DNA from: Nitratireductor sp. GISD-1A_MAKvit
Lineage (GTDB): Bacteria; Pseudomonadota; Alphaproteobacteria; Rhizobiales; Rhizobiaceae
Length of the DNA: 64,000 nt
Assembly: GCF_040819555.1 (NCBI RefSeq)
Contig: NZ_CP161920.1
Coordinates: 2,913,001-2,977,000 of the forward strand
Direction of reading: 5' to 3'
The translations under genes were made by a program, and so were the position numbers. Under the pieces are notes generated by a model that did not search any database, had not been told where the DNA came from, and worked only from the letters and a program-made list of their open reading frames with translations. Shown in pieces: positions 30,901 through 38,259 of the stretch. Every line of letters begins with the position of its first letter. Position 1 is the stretch's first letter.

Positions 30901-31877
30901 ACGCTCCAGTCCGAACTCCGGTCACGACCGAAAAGAAAATCGGTGAACTCGGGAGACACACCCATCAGGGACCAGATCCCGCCCCAGTCTAACGGGTAGG
31001 AATGGCCGCGATGGGTCACCACCATCGGCTTTATCCTGCAGGCTCCTGCCCGCAGATCCGTTCCGAACCACGAAACGACCAGCGAAATGCTCTTCAGATT
31101 GGGATACAGCGCCTGCAATTCATCGAGTGATGCTTCAAAATCGCTTTCAGCCACCAGTGTGTTCCGGTTGACGACCGTATGATGCCCTGGCCGATCAAGC
31201 ACTTTTATCGCCTCGGGCGACAGACCGAATTCCGTTGATCCCGGGATGAGCGCCACCGAGCCGACCTTGTCATTCAACGAACTCACCGGCCGCATCACCT
31301 CGAACTGAAGCTGCGGCAAACGGTTTCCATAGTCATCGATGGGCAGGTGGTCGATCACCGCATATGCCGTTCCGCGATAGGCTGGCGCGTTTCCGCTGCC
31401 CTGCTTGGCCTCGATCAGCGGATCCGGTCGCTGCTGTTCGGATCCCCGATAGACACGGATGTTGACCTTGCTTTGATCCAGTTCCCGACCGTCCGCCCAG
31501 ATCCGGCGAACCCCTGCGATCTCACCTTCACACAGCGCAAAGGCTGCATTGGCAAAATAGGAGTAGGTCGTGGTTTTCGGCCCGCCCTTTCCACCCTGGC
31601 GCTGTGTCGTGCTGGTCTCGACAAAGCGGGTTGCCCAGATCAGGGTCCCGCCGGTCCGGATCGTGCCGTAAACTCGCGGCAACGGAGCCCCCTCTTCGCC
31701 TGAAAAGGGACGTGCGGCAGCGAGCCTGGGGCCTTCATAGTGCTGGGAACCGCCGAATATCGCACGATCGACCACATAGCCCGCGAGAGCTCCGGCCGCC
31801 GTTCCCAGTGTTGCCCCGACAGGGCCAAGGAAACCGCCGATGAACGCACCGGCAGCCTGCAAGACAAGTGTCGCCAT
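27915..31877 (-). CDS. GTA g15: baseplate multidomain protein (megatron)
   Basis: 1320 residues, the largest GTA gene. The N-terminus has a glycine-rich hydrophobic stretch, then a phage-tail region; the middle (about residues 430-760) contains the GTA TIM-barrel glycoside-hydrolase-like domain with VFTELGCPAVDKGPNQPNVF; the C-terminal third holds tail-tip beta domains (phage-tail_3 type). In R. capsulatus, g15 forms the tail tip and contacts the recipient envelope. It follows g14 by 25 bases. Several long open frames on the opposite strand within it are antisense shadows. Confidence 0.93.
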   Translation of the reverse strand: MATLVLQAAGAFIGGFLGPVGATLGTAAGALAGYVVDRAIFGGSQHYEGPRLAAARPFSGEEGAPLPRVYGTIRTGGTLIWATRFVETSTTQRQGGKGGPKTTTYSYFANAAFALCEGEIAGVRRIWADGRELDQSKVNIRVYRGSEQQRPDPLIEAKQGSGNAPAYRGTAYAVIDHLPIDDYGNRLPQLQFEVMRPVSSLNDKVGSVALIPGSTEFGLSPEAIKVLDRPGHHTVVNRNTLVAESDFEASLDELQALYPNLKSISLVVSWFGTDLRAGACRIKPMVVTHRGHSYPLDWGGIWSLMGVSPEFTDFLFGRDRSSDWSVSGLWRNAAQIVSFTHEGAAYGGTPSDQTVKAAIQAIRARGLKVWLYPFVMMDIPHANALPDPYGGAKQPAYPWRGRITCHPAPGRPGSVDKTVTANHQIVGFLGNARPENFVPRGGGVSFGGAVDDWGYRRFLLHYAHLAASAGGVDGFLIGSELRGLTRVRDESGNFPFVQGLRVLANEVRGILGGGTTLTYGADWTEYFGYQPTDGSGDVLFNLDPLWADDAIDAIGIDNYIPLSDWRDEDHSGTNPDGFSGPYDLEGLKANIASGEGYDWYYASEADRRARNRTPISDGAYGKPWVFRYKDLVSWWSNRHIDRIGGVERSAATAWQPASKPIVFTELGCPAVDKGPNQPNVFPDAKSSEGALPYFSNGGRSDLAQHRLLQAHYEYWAEHGAHNPVSPVYHGPMVDPDMFSLWAWDARPYPAFPNRRDVWGDGENWACGHWLNGRASGIVVGDLINAILADHGLPGADVTHADGAVSGYIVASPTTARHALEPIIDLFGVGASDRSGTLAFRSLGAALKETLDIRDLAFDGESAIIERTRDPDHVLPAEVQVDFRDEMREHQAATVRAVHIGAKGRRKQFLSFPGALVGPEAEICAKDWLRRNWAAREQVRFALPFSAVSVEPGAVLRLGEETGEARYLVTEVEDGVQRSISARRVHGAPAPVATSASLPPANPGESGESASFVMMLDLPWQPGTQTAEEQFRIAVHADPWSRHAVFASSEESGFELRTMVEHRATIGFLRNTLEAGVVGRVDAAGRVIVELLSGELESATPGALLNGANAAAVFSQAGNWEVLQFTTAEEIEPSVWRLAGLLRGQVGTEDAMLAGAPEGAGFVLLDQAVQPAGLHAGEIGLERNWRAGPAGEEIGSDRFYQMRKSGGREALLPLSPVHLRAQRSDTGAINLTWIRRDRGRSDSWSGDDIPMSEARERYRVDVAGDDGANVRSATCETAGWVYSAAMQAADFPHRPATFRITVRQISDQEGPGKPATLTLVA

Positions 31878-31902
31878 GAATGGTTACTTTCCAGAGATGC
31901 AG

Positions 31903-32361
31903 CTAACGAGGGAGCGGGAACGCAAACACGCCCGCGATCTTCCGGCGCCATTGCGGCACCAGCGACGAGACAACGACAGCACCACCTTCATAGGCATGCA
32001 CGAACGCGTCAGGTCCGGTGAGAATGCCGACATGTTTGGCCGGCAAATGCATGCGCCAGCGAAAAAGCACGAGATTGCCGGCACGCAAATCCGTAACAGG
32101 CAGCTCCTCGCAGTGACGCCGCGCGGCCTCCAGAAGGCGGTCCTTCCGTGAGGTTTCCGCCCAGTCGGCACTGTAGTCTCCCGGGTGCTCCACGTCGCAT
32201 TCGTAGACCTTGCGCCACACACCGCGCAAAAGCCCCAGACAATCGCAGCCAACATGCTTTCGGCTTGCCTGATGGCGGTAGGGTGTGCCCACCCAGTCCA
32301 GTGCCTCGTGCAGGATCGCCTGACGAAGCGCATCCTCACAATGCAACGTGCCGATGCTCAT
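31903..32361 (-). CDS. GTA g14: NlpC/P60-type cell-wall peptidase
   Basis: 152 residues, a phage cell-wall peptidase family protein. The catalytic Cys lies in HVGCDCLGLLRGVW (about residue 40), the His in LPAKHVGIL, and a second His in AFVHAYEGG. The protein sits at the tail tip and is thought to open peptidoglycan for DNA entry. Its start overlaps the g13 stop by four bases (ATGA). Confidence 0.93.
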   Translation of the reverse strand: MSIGTLHCEDALRQAILHEALDWVGTPYRHQASRKHVGCDCLGLLRGVWRKVYECDVEHPGDYSADWAETSRKDRLLEAARRHCEELPVTDLRAGNLVLFRWRMHLPAKHVGILTGPDAFVHAYEGGAVVVSSLVPQWRRKIAGVFAFPLPR

Positions 32362-33248
32362 TTCACAAGCGCCTTCCCGTCAAAGACACCCTGTTCGCTC
32401 ACATAATCGTAGGCAAAATCGTCCCCCGGGAGGTGTGGAAACCCCCGAAAATTCAGAGCGTTGTTAAACTTCGCCTTGCATGTGGAGAACTGCTTGTCGC
32501 AACCCGCAGCCACTGTGAACGTGTCTCCGTCGGTCCCCTCCAGCGTTGCCTCCCGCCACAGGGCCAGCCTCGTCTCCCCGCCAAAGTTCCCGTGGCTGAC
32601 AACCCGCTCCTTCCGGCCTTCGTGCCCGCCGCTTGTCCATGTCAGCGTTCCGTTGTCGAACCAGCCGTTTTCAAAACCCGAAAGGCCTTCCACGACGATG
32701 ACACCTCCATCTTCGACCCGTCGCAGTGTGCCGCCTGTCGAGAAGCGCGGATCGTTGAGGTTCACCCGGCATTGCGCATCCCCCAGCTCTGCATCGCAGC
32801 CCCGGCGGACTGTGCGTCCACTTGGCTGATCAAGAGCCCAGGCTTCACTTTCGAGTTCCGCGATGAAACTTCCGTCACGGCGTGTCACTTTCCCGATCAC
32901 CGCCACCCGCAGTTTTTGAAATTCCCGCGGATCGCGCCAGTTGACCAGATAGGTCTCGATCCGGGCGCCGTCATAAAGCCCCGAGAGAATATCCTCTTCC
33001 CGTATCTGGCTTGCCGAGAGCGCCCCCTCCACATCAACGGTGTCGATCGAAAGGCCGAGTGACGATTTGGCCTCGCTCGCCGTGAGACCAGTTTCCGGCT
33101 CGAAGGCGGTGCCGTCACACACCAGCGATTGATCGTGATCGGTAAAACCGAAAACCACACCATCTGCGCGAGACAGGCGCCAGCAATGGCAAAGACTGGT
33201 CGTTTCGCTCGCCAGGTGGGTCTTGAGCGGGCCATTTCCTGCGCTCAT
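32358..33248 (-). CDS. GTA g13: DUF2163 tail hub protein
   Basis: 296 residues, DUF2163 (BR0599-type phage protein). The N-terminal domain starts with LASETTSLCHCWRLSRADG and DHDQSLVCDG, and the C-terminus carries the cysteine-rich GCDKQFSTCKAKF with NFRGFPHLPGDDF. In the RcGTA structure this protein forms part of the tail hub with g12 and g15. Four-base overlaps with both neighbours show tight translational coupling. Confidence 0.92.
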   Translation of the reverse strand: MSAGNGPLKTHLASETTSLCHCWRLSRADGVVFGFTDHDQSLVCDGTAFEPETGLTASEAKSSLGLSIDTVDVEGALSASQIREEDILSGLYDGARIETYLVNWRDPREFQKLRVAVIGKVTRRDGSFIAELESEAWALDQPSGRTVRRGCDAELGDAQCRVNLNDPRFSTGGTLRRVEDGGVIVVEGLSGFENGWFDNGTLTWTSGGHEGRKERVVSHGNFGGETRLALWREATLEGTDGDTFTVAAGCDKQFSTCKAKFNNALNFRGFPHLPGDDFAYDYVSEQGVFDGKALVK

Positions 33249-33880
33249 GTGATCACCTCCACAAGTGGTATCGTTGGTATTTGCCCGGCCTTGAACGCAC
33301 TCAAATTCACCGAAAGACGGTCGCAGTCGAAACGCACCGGCACATCGAACTGAAAGCCCGCCGTTATCGCTGTTCCGACCGCCGGTGCCACCTGAAAGAC
33401 CAGTTCCCCGGTTTCTGTGTCGATCGAATAGTCGAGCGAGGTCTGTGCAATCGCCCCGTCAACTGCGGCGGTGACCGTGTCCGCCACCGCGTGCGTGATG
33501 GGCCGGATCATCGCATCCACTCCCTCGCCATAGGTTTTCACCAGCGCGAAACGGACCCTTACCCCATCACCGACCCCGAGCCTCTGATCGAACGCGGTGG
33601 GGGTCTCGGACGGCCTGCAGGACTTCATGTCGAACGGGTCGCGAAAGCGAAATGCATGCAATGATCCACGCCGTGCCTCAAAGAACGCCAGAACTTCATG
33701 CACGTCATCCAGCGAACGCAGCCCCGTCCCGGCATCATAATGGCGCCGTGACAGTGCCTGACGCGCATTGCGCCGCTCCCGACCCGACACCAGCTGCACG
33801 ATTTCATTGCGCCGTTCCGGCCCTCCCGTCGCGCCAAAGGAGATCGCAAGGGGAAAACGGACATCATGAAAACTGTTCAT
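33245..33880 (-). CDS. GTA g12: DUF2460 distal tail protein
   Basis: 211 residues from ATG 33880, which has AAGG spaced six bases upstream; a GTG at 33898 in frame is less likely. Typical family features: FHDVRFPLAISFGATGGPER at the N-terminus, ALSRRHYDAGTGLRSLDDV, FFEARRGSLHAFRFRDPFD, and the C-terminal strand FDVPVRFDCDRL. Distal tail component connecting tube and hub. Confidence 0.92.
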   Translation of the reverse strand: MNSFHDVRFPLAISFGATGGPERRNEIVQLVSGRERRNARQALSRRHYDAGTGLRSLDDVHEVLAFFEARRGSLHAFRFRDPFDMKSCRPSETPTAFDQRLGVGDGVRVRFALVKTYGEGVDAMIRPITHAVADTVTAAVDGAIAQTSLDYSIDTETGELVFQVAPAVGTAITAGFQFDVPVRFDCDRLSVNLSAFKAGQIPTIPLVEVIT

Positions 33881-33894
33881 GTCACCTTCGGCTT

Positions 33895-34452
33895 TCACAG
33901 GGTCCGCGAGCCGCGCGAGACTGCGCGCGCAAGCATGCCCGTTATCTGTGCTTCGGACTTTCGAAACGATGCCGCATCGGGTGTCGATACGTTGAAGACG
34001 ATGCTGGGGCCGGCTCCGGCTCCATGCCCGCCCGCCGCGACGCCAAGGCGCCCGTCTGCACCACGCTGCAGGGGCAGGATCGCTTCCGCCCCCGCCTCCC
34101 CCATCAGGCCGACATTTCCCCCCATCGGAAAGTAGGTCGGGGAGGAGACAACGCCGCCGCTGGCAAACGGCACCACTCCACCCTTGGCAAAAGGCAGGAT
34201 GCTGCCCAGAACACCGGAAAAAAGAGAGGAGCCCATTGCCGCGAGCGGCTGCAGGGCATTCGACAGCGCCATGCCAGCAAGGTTCATGCCGATGTTGCGC
34301 AGCACGTCTTCGAACGACTTGCCACTCACCACCGCGCTTCTCAGCGCCCCGGTCATCTGCCGCCCGAAACCGTCAGCGAGCTTTTCCAGGTCGCCCAGCG
34401 CAGTTTCAAAGGGTCTCGTGTCCGCCCTTATTTCAAATGTTACATCTTCCAA
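33895..34452 (-). CDS. GTA g11: tape-measure protein (TTG start)
   Basis: 185 residues. The protein begins LEDVTFEIRADTRPFE at a TTG at 34452 with GGAG upstream; the frame is open to 34566 but that part overlaps the previous gene and does not fit the family. The N-terminal helical part (ALGDLEKLADGFGRQM) leads to a short core with a glycine-rich motif GGVVPFASGGVVSSPTYFPMG and LMGEAGAEAILPL, typical of phage tape-measure C-termini. It is short because the GTA tail is short. It overlaps g10.1 by 20 bases. Confidence 0.85.
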   Translation of the reverse strand: MEDVTFEIRADTRPFETALGDLEKLADGFGRQMTGALRSAVVSGKSFEDVLRNIGMNLAGMALSNALQPLAAMGSSLFSGVLGSILPFAKGGVVPFASGGVVSSPTYFPMGGNVGLMGEAGAEAILPLQRGADGRLGVAAGGHGAGAGPSIVFNVSTPDAASFRKSEAQITGMLARAVSRGSRTL

Positions 34453-34687
34453 GATCCTGTCTCCGCTGAGTGTCGGCGTTGTCGCGATCGGGAAACCGCT
34501 CCATAAGCGCCTTGAGATCGTTGCGGGCCGGTGCGCCGCTTCTGCTGCCAAGTGCGGCCAGCGCACAGTTCAGTTCACGTGGCGTCATCGACCAGAATGC
34601 ACCGGGCGAAAGCCGCAGCACTCCGAAGGCAAATCCCATCACGTCTTCCCAGGGAAACGGCCTTGGTCGGGGTGCTGCGGCATTCAA
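34433..34687 (-). CDS. GTA g10.1: tail assembly chaperone (rcc01693 type)
   Basis: 84 residues. The family pattern is clear: PFPWEDVMGFAFGVLRLSP and FWSMTPRELNCALAALG, as in rcc01693-like proteins, which with g10 act as tail assembly chaperones on the tape measure. The start overlaps the end of g10 by four bases. In many tailed phages these two products arise by frameshifting; here they are separate genes. Confidence 0.88.
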   Translation of the reverse strand: MNAAAPRPRPFPWEDVMGFAFGVLRLSPGAFWSMTPRELNCALAALGSRSGAPARNDLKALMERFPDRDNADTQRRQDLGRCNI

Positions 34688-35022
34688 GGGTTTTCAGAGG
34701 TCGCCTCCCCTCCACCGAAGGTCGCGGTCAGAAGCGCGCTTACAATGCGCGCAAAGCCCGCCGCACCCTCATCGCAGCGCATCGCCCGCACATCCGCCTC
34801 GCTCACATCGTACCCACCACCGCGCAACCCCGCCGAAATGACGCGCAGCATGTCACGGGCGGAAAGCCGGCCGCTGGAAAAGCGTTTGGCGAGTTCGCCC
34901 AGGTCGTCGGCACCGAAGGCATCTTCAAGCTCGGCCAGCGCTCCCAGAGTCAGGCAGAGCCGGTAATCCCTGCCGTCGATCCGCGCTGGCACCTCGCCGC
35001 GCCTGCGGTTGGCGCCGCTCAT
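34684..35022 (-). CDS. GTA g10: tail assembly chaperone (GTA_gp10 family)
   Basis: 112 residues of the GTA gp10 family: RRRGEVPARIDGRDYRL, LTLGALAELEDAFGADDLGEL, and RDMLRVISAGLRGGGYDVSE. The C-terminal helix ends LLTATFGGGE. Start and stop overlap the neighbouring tail genes by four bases each, so expression is stoichiometrically linked to the tail tube protein. Confidence 0.9.
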   Translation of the reverse strand: MSGANRRRGEVPARIDGRDYRLCLTLGALAELEDAFGADDLGELAKRFSSGRLSARDMLRVISAGLRGGGYDVSEADVRAMRCDEGAAGFARIVSALLTATFGGGEATSENP

Positions 35023-35435
35023 GGCGTCACCGCAAAAGTCACGGCACCGGCCGACTCCAGTGCGATCTCAAACGTCACCTCGCCGTCATGGTTGCCGCTA
35101 TATTCAAGCGCCGTGACCTGAAATGGTCCCGAGACCAGACCGAAATCCGGAATTACCAATTGCCAGTCGGCGATTTCACCGGCGAAGAAGCGGCTGCGTA
35201 TCGCCACATCGGATTCGTTGTCCTTGAAGATACCCGACCCGCTGATCGAGGCGCGCTGAACACCGCTGCCAGCCAGGAGCTCCCGCCAGCGGCCTGCCGA
35301 TTCGGCATCCGTCACGTCCACTGTTTCACTGTTGAAAGCAATGCGTTTGGCGCGCAGACCAGCAACGGTAATGAATGCCCCCAGACCGCTCGGATCGAGC
35401 TTCAGGAGCAAATCCTTGCCTTTCTTGGCCACCAT
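35019..35435 (-). CDS. GTA g9: major tail tube protein
   Basis: 138 residues from ATG 35435, preceded by GGAGAAG. TP901-1/phage tail 2 family: KKGKDLLLKLD at the N-terminus, RAKRIAFNSETVDVTDAES, GSGIFKDNESD and the beta-rich C-terminus GNHDGEVTFEIALESAGAV. It forms the hexameric rings of the short GTA tail. Confidence 0.92.
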   Translation of the reverse strand: MVAKKGKDLLLKLDPSGLGAFITVAGLRAKRIAFNSETVDVTDAESAGRWRELLAGSGVQRASISGSGIFKDNESDVAIRSRFFAGEIADWQLVIPDFGLVSGPFQVTALEYSGNHDGEVTFEIALESAGAVTFAVTP

Positions 35436-35462
35436 GTTTCTTCTCCACAACTGTGTTGATGT

Positions 35463-35870
35463 TCACACCGGCTCGGTAAGTGCGCGAAAGCGCATCAGGC
35501 CGTGATAGGCCGCCAGATCCTCGTTAAAACGGACTTCGCTGCCTTCACGACGCAGGCTCACCAGCGCATGTCCGGCAAGGGCCGGCAGCGTTGTCCCGAG
35601 CACGGCGTCGACCCGCTCCATGAGCAGCAGCACCTCGCGTCGTCCCCTGGCACCCGACCAGACGTTGATTGTGAAAAAATGCTCGCTCCCCACCTCCGTG
35701 TCGGTGCTCCAGTCGTGTGTGCTGAGCGGGCCAAAGGTTACATAGGGATAGGCGGTGCGCGCCGGCGCCAGATCGTGCAGTTTCTGGCCACCCAGCGCAG
35801 TCGTCAGCGTTTCGTCGGCAGCCAGCAGGCCAAACACCGCCCCTTGCAGTTCAAGTGCGGCGTCGAACAT
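35463..35870 (-). CDS. GTA g8: DUF3168 tail terminator protein
   Basis: 135 residues from ATG 35870 (MFDAALELQGAVFGLL). DUF3168 features: YPYVTFGPLSTHDWSTD, EHFFTINVWSGARGRREVL and RFNEDLAAYHGLMRFRAL. It caps the tail tube at the head side. Its start lies within the end of the 54-codon gene upstream (20-base overlap). Confidence 0.9.
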   Translation of the reverse strand: MFDAALELQGAVFGLLAADETLTTALGGQKLHDLAPARTAYPYVTFGPLSTHDWSTDTEVGSEHFFTINVWSGARGRREVLLLMERVDAVLGTTLPALAGHALVSLRREGSEVRFNEDLAAYHGLMRFRALTEPV

Positions 35871-36015
35871 CGTCTCGCTCCCGGGCCTGTGCCAGTTGCT
35901 GTTCCTTTGCCCTCCCTGTGCGGCGCGCGGCTTCCGAGGTTTCACTGGCGCGATGCGCCAGCCGCCGCAGCGCGCGGGTCAGCCCCTCTCCCGTCAATCG
36001 CAAGCTCATCTTCAT
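35851..36015 (-). CDS. Small GTA gene between g7 and g8, unknown function
   Basis: 54 residues, strongly basic (MKMSLRLTGEGLTRALRRL onward, ending DDVRRRT). The ATG at 36015 overlaps the g7 stop as ATGA, and the 3' end overlaps g8, which argues for a real coupled gene. I recognise no domain. Basic composition may mean nucleic acid or head-tail junction contact, but that is a guess. RcGTA has no numbered gene here in the version I remember. Confidence 0.55.
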   Translation of the reverse strand: MKMSLRLTGEGLTRALRRLAHRASETSEAARRTGRAKEQQLAQARERDDVRRRT

Positions 36016-36347
36016 CCGTGTTGCTCCTCGGTCAGGCACACCAGATAGCGCCCGGTCTCGTCGGGATCGTGCGCCGTCACGATCGTAAAGTGGCGGTGCC
36101 CGCGGGTGAGCCGCATGCCGTTTGTCACACCTGGTCGAAACCGTAGCGTGATGCGATGTGTCACCCGCTCGTGGTGCTGTCCCGCGCCAAAGGGCGCTGC
36201 TGCCCTCACCGGTTCGATGAAGCCGAAAACCGTCGCCACCTCGGTCCAGCGTTCGGTGTGTCCGCCAATGCCGTCCGGCGTGACGACGGCGCCCTGCAAG
36301 CTGAGTTCGGTGCGGAAAGCGCCCGGGTCGATGAACTGCACCCGCAT
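36012..36347 (-). CDS. GTA g7: head-tail adaptor (head closure/stopper)
   Basis: 111 residues from ATG 36347 (MRVQFIDPGAFRTELSLQG); the open frame extends to 36596 but that overlaps g6 and is out of family. Phage head-tail joining features: PDGIGGHTERWTEVATVFGF, TLRFRPGVTNGMRLT and the closing DETGRYLVCLTEEQ. The start overlaps the g6 stop by one base. Confidence 0.9.
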   Translation of the reverse strand: MRVQFIDPGAFRTELSLQGAVVTPDGIGGHTERWTEVATVFGFIEPVRAAAPFGAGQHHERVTHRITLRFRPGVTNGMRLTRGHRHFTIVTAHDPDETGRYLVCLTEEQHG

Positions 36348-36916
36348 CACAGCCTCGGCTTTCGATAGCGATTGACGAGGCGCTGATAGCCGACCGGCAG
36401 CGAGACGGGCTGATCCTTGGCATCGAAGGAGGCTCGAAATTCGAACCAGTGCGCCACCAGAAGCACGATCGCGCGCCGCAAAAGGTCGGGCACGTCCGTT
36501 CCCGCTTCGCCGTAGCCAGCCCTGAAATCGATCTCGATCCCGTTCAGGCGACGGCCAGGCAGCGGGCGTTCCGCAAATGCAAGACGCGCCGGGCAAGCAT
36601 GGGAATCGAGCTGATACGAGGCCGGATCGACAAGAGAGGCCGCACCGTCATCATCGAACACCGTCACGGAAATCACCTCGCGCACCGGTGTGCGGTTCAG
36701 GAAGACGGTTGCCCCTTGCGGCCAGTCATCCATCGTGAGCCGCCAGGACTGGTCGATCAATGCCTGGCCGGTGGTCTTTTCCACCTCCTCACGGGCGGCG
36801 CGGATCAACCCCTCAAGAAGAGCATCTTCGCTCGCATGCCCGATCCGCAGATGGGCTTTGGCCTCGGCAGGCGTCACCGGCTCGACGAGTGGCCCGACCG
36901 TTCGAAATAGCGTCAT
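36347..36916 (-). CDS. GTA g6: head-tail connector (gp6-like)
   Basis: 189 residues from ATG 36916 (MTLFRTVGPLVEPVTPAEA), preceded by GGGAG; a farther in-frame ATG at 36976 would run through the terminator hairpin and is rejected. Connector features: EAKAHLRIGHASEDALLEGLI, QALIDQSWRLTMDDWPQG and the C-terminal helix RRAIVLLVAHWFEFR. It follows the capsid gene after a terminator, so it is the first gene that needs read-through. Confidence 0.92.
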   Translation of the reverse strand: MTLFRTVGPLVEPVTPAEAKAHLRIGHASEDALLEGLIRAAREEVEKTTGQALIDQSWRLTMDDWPQGATVFLNRTPVREVISVTVFDDDGAASLVDPASYQLDSHACPARLAFAERPLPGRRLNGIEIDFRAGYGEAGTDVPDLLRRAIVLLVAHWFEFRASFDAKDQPVSLPVGYQRLVNRYRKPRL

Positions 36917-36940
36917 GCAAAAACTCCCGTTCAATGAAAA

Positions 36941-36967
36941 CGGCCCCGGAAAGTTCTTCCGGGGCCG
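36941..36967 (-). terminator. Strong intrinsic terminator directly after the GTA capsid gene
   Basis: Perfect 11-base stem CGGCCCCGGAA (36941-36951) with TTCCGGGGCCG (36957-36967), loop of five bases, followed on the minus strand by TTTTC. It sits 25 bases past the capsid stop and before g6, inside the operon. Its expected effect is higher output of head genes than of tail genes unless RNA polymerase is modified to read through. Confidence 0.85.
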
Positions 36968-36992
36968 CATCGGCAAGGTCGTCGAGGGAGGT

Positions 36993-38249
36993 CTATACCG
37001 TGCCGAATTTCAGGAGTTTCACCGCATCGAAATCCTGAATGCCGCCACCCACACGCTTCGTCGTGTAAAAGAGCACATAGGGTTTGGCCGAATACGGATC
37101 GCGCAGGACCCGGACGCCGGCGCGATCCACCACCAGATAGAAGCGGCGGAAATCACCAAAGGCGATCGGCGTGGTGTCCGCGCCGATGTCCGGCATGTCC
37201 TCGGCCTCCACCAGCGGAAAGCCCATCAGCATGGCGCGGCTGCCCGGCGTGGCGGGCGGCTGCCAGATATAGTTGCCGTCGGCATCCTTCAGCTTGCGCA
37301 GTGTCGCCTGCGTCTTGCGGTTCATCACCCAGTTCGCGTTCTGCCGGTAACCGGCCTTGAGCGCATAGACCAGGTCGATCAGCACGTCGGAAGGTTCGGT
37401 CGCCGGCAGTGCGCCGGACGTACCGGTCACGTTGTAGCCGACATTGCCCCAGCTCCAGCCTGCATCGTCCAACTGTGGGTAGCTGAGAAAGCCCTTGGGC
37501 TTGTTGACCCCGTCGCCATTGACGAAAGCCGCCCCCTCCTGCTCGGCAAATGCGGTCTCCACCTCGCTTGCAATCCACTGGTCGAGATCCACCACCGCAT
37601 CGTCAAGCAGCATCGCGGTTGCCGCCGGCATCGCATAAAGCTCGGCCGTGGGAAACTGCAGCTCGTCCAGCGTACCCGCCGCCGTTTCAGGACGCGCAGC
37701 CGTCTCGGCCACCCAGCCCACCGCCGGACCGGACACCGCGAACGGCTTTTTCAGGACCGCGCTGGAGACCTGCCTTACCGAGGCGATTGAGCGGATCGGA
37801 GAGAGTTCGGCCAGCCGGGCACCGATGGCCGCTTCCGTCTCGTCTGGAACCAGGTAACCACCATCCGGCGCCGAGCCGTAGGACATCGCCTTTTCTTCCA
37901 GCGAGCGCAGGTCCCGCTCATCGCCGGAACGCATATAGGCATCAAATGCCTGCTTGCGTTCGAGTTCCTGCAGTGCTGTCGCGCCGCCGCGCCCCAGCAC
38001 GGGCCGCGTTTTCTTCAGGACCAGCGTATCAAGCGCCTGTTTGTGCTCGTCCAGCGCCTTCGAAATGCGCTCCACCTTTTCCGATGTCACCACATCCGCG
38101 CTACGCGTCTCCAGCTGCTTCAGCTTCTCGTCATTGGCCTCTTTGAAGCTTTCGAACGCATTCATGAAATCATGGAAGGCGCCCGTCACGTCACCCTCGT
38201 CCAGCGCCGATTTCACCTCCGGCGCGCGTTTTGCCGATCCTGCCGTCAT
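36993..38249 (-). CDS. GTA g5: HK97-type major capsid protein
   Basis: 418 residues. The N-terminal 110 residues form a charged coiled-coil delta/scaffold domain (FESFKEANDEKLKQLE), removed by the g4 protease in this family. The HK97 fold follows: DGGYLVPDETEAAIGARLAEL, WVAETAARPET, AFVNGDGVNKPKGFL, and the C-terminal NWVMNRKTQATLRKLKD with ILMGFPLVEAEDMP-like sequence and FGDFRRFYLVVDRAG. ATG 38249 follows GAGG. A terminator lies just downstream. Confidence 0.96.
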   Translation of the reverse strand: MTAGSAKRAPEVKSALDEGDVTGAFHDFMNAFESFKEANDEKLKQLETRSADVVTSEKVERISKALDEHKQALDTLVLKKTRPVLGRGGATALQELERKQAFDAYMRSGDERDLRSLEEKAMSYGSAPDGGYLVPDETEAAIGARLAELSPIRSIASVRQVSSAVLKKPFAVSGPAVGWVAETAARPETAAGTLDELQFPTAELYAMPAATAMLLDDAVVDLDQWIASEVETAFAEQEGAAFVNGDGVNKPKGFLSYPQLDDAGWSWGNVGYNVTGTSGALPATEPSDVLIDLVYALKAGYRQNANWVMNRKTQATLRKLKDADGNYIWQPPATPGSRAMLMGFPLVEAEDMPDIGADTTPIAFGDFRRFYLVVDRAGVRVLRDPYSAKPYVLFYTTKRVGGGIQDFDAVKLLKFGTV

Positions 38250-38259
38250 GTCTTCATCC

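Noticed and set aside
36348-36596. N-terminal extension of the g7 adaptor
   Set aside because: It overlaps g6 in another frame, and the family begins at the ATG at 36347, which overlaps the g6 stop.
36690-37790. Plus-strand open frame of 366 codons opposite the capsid and connector genes
   Set aside because: Antisense to g5 and g6 and spans the terminator; no domain.
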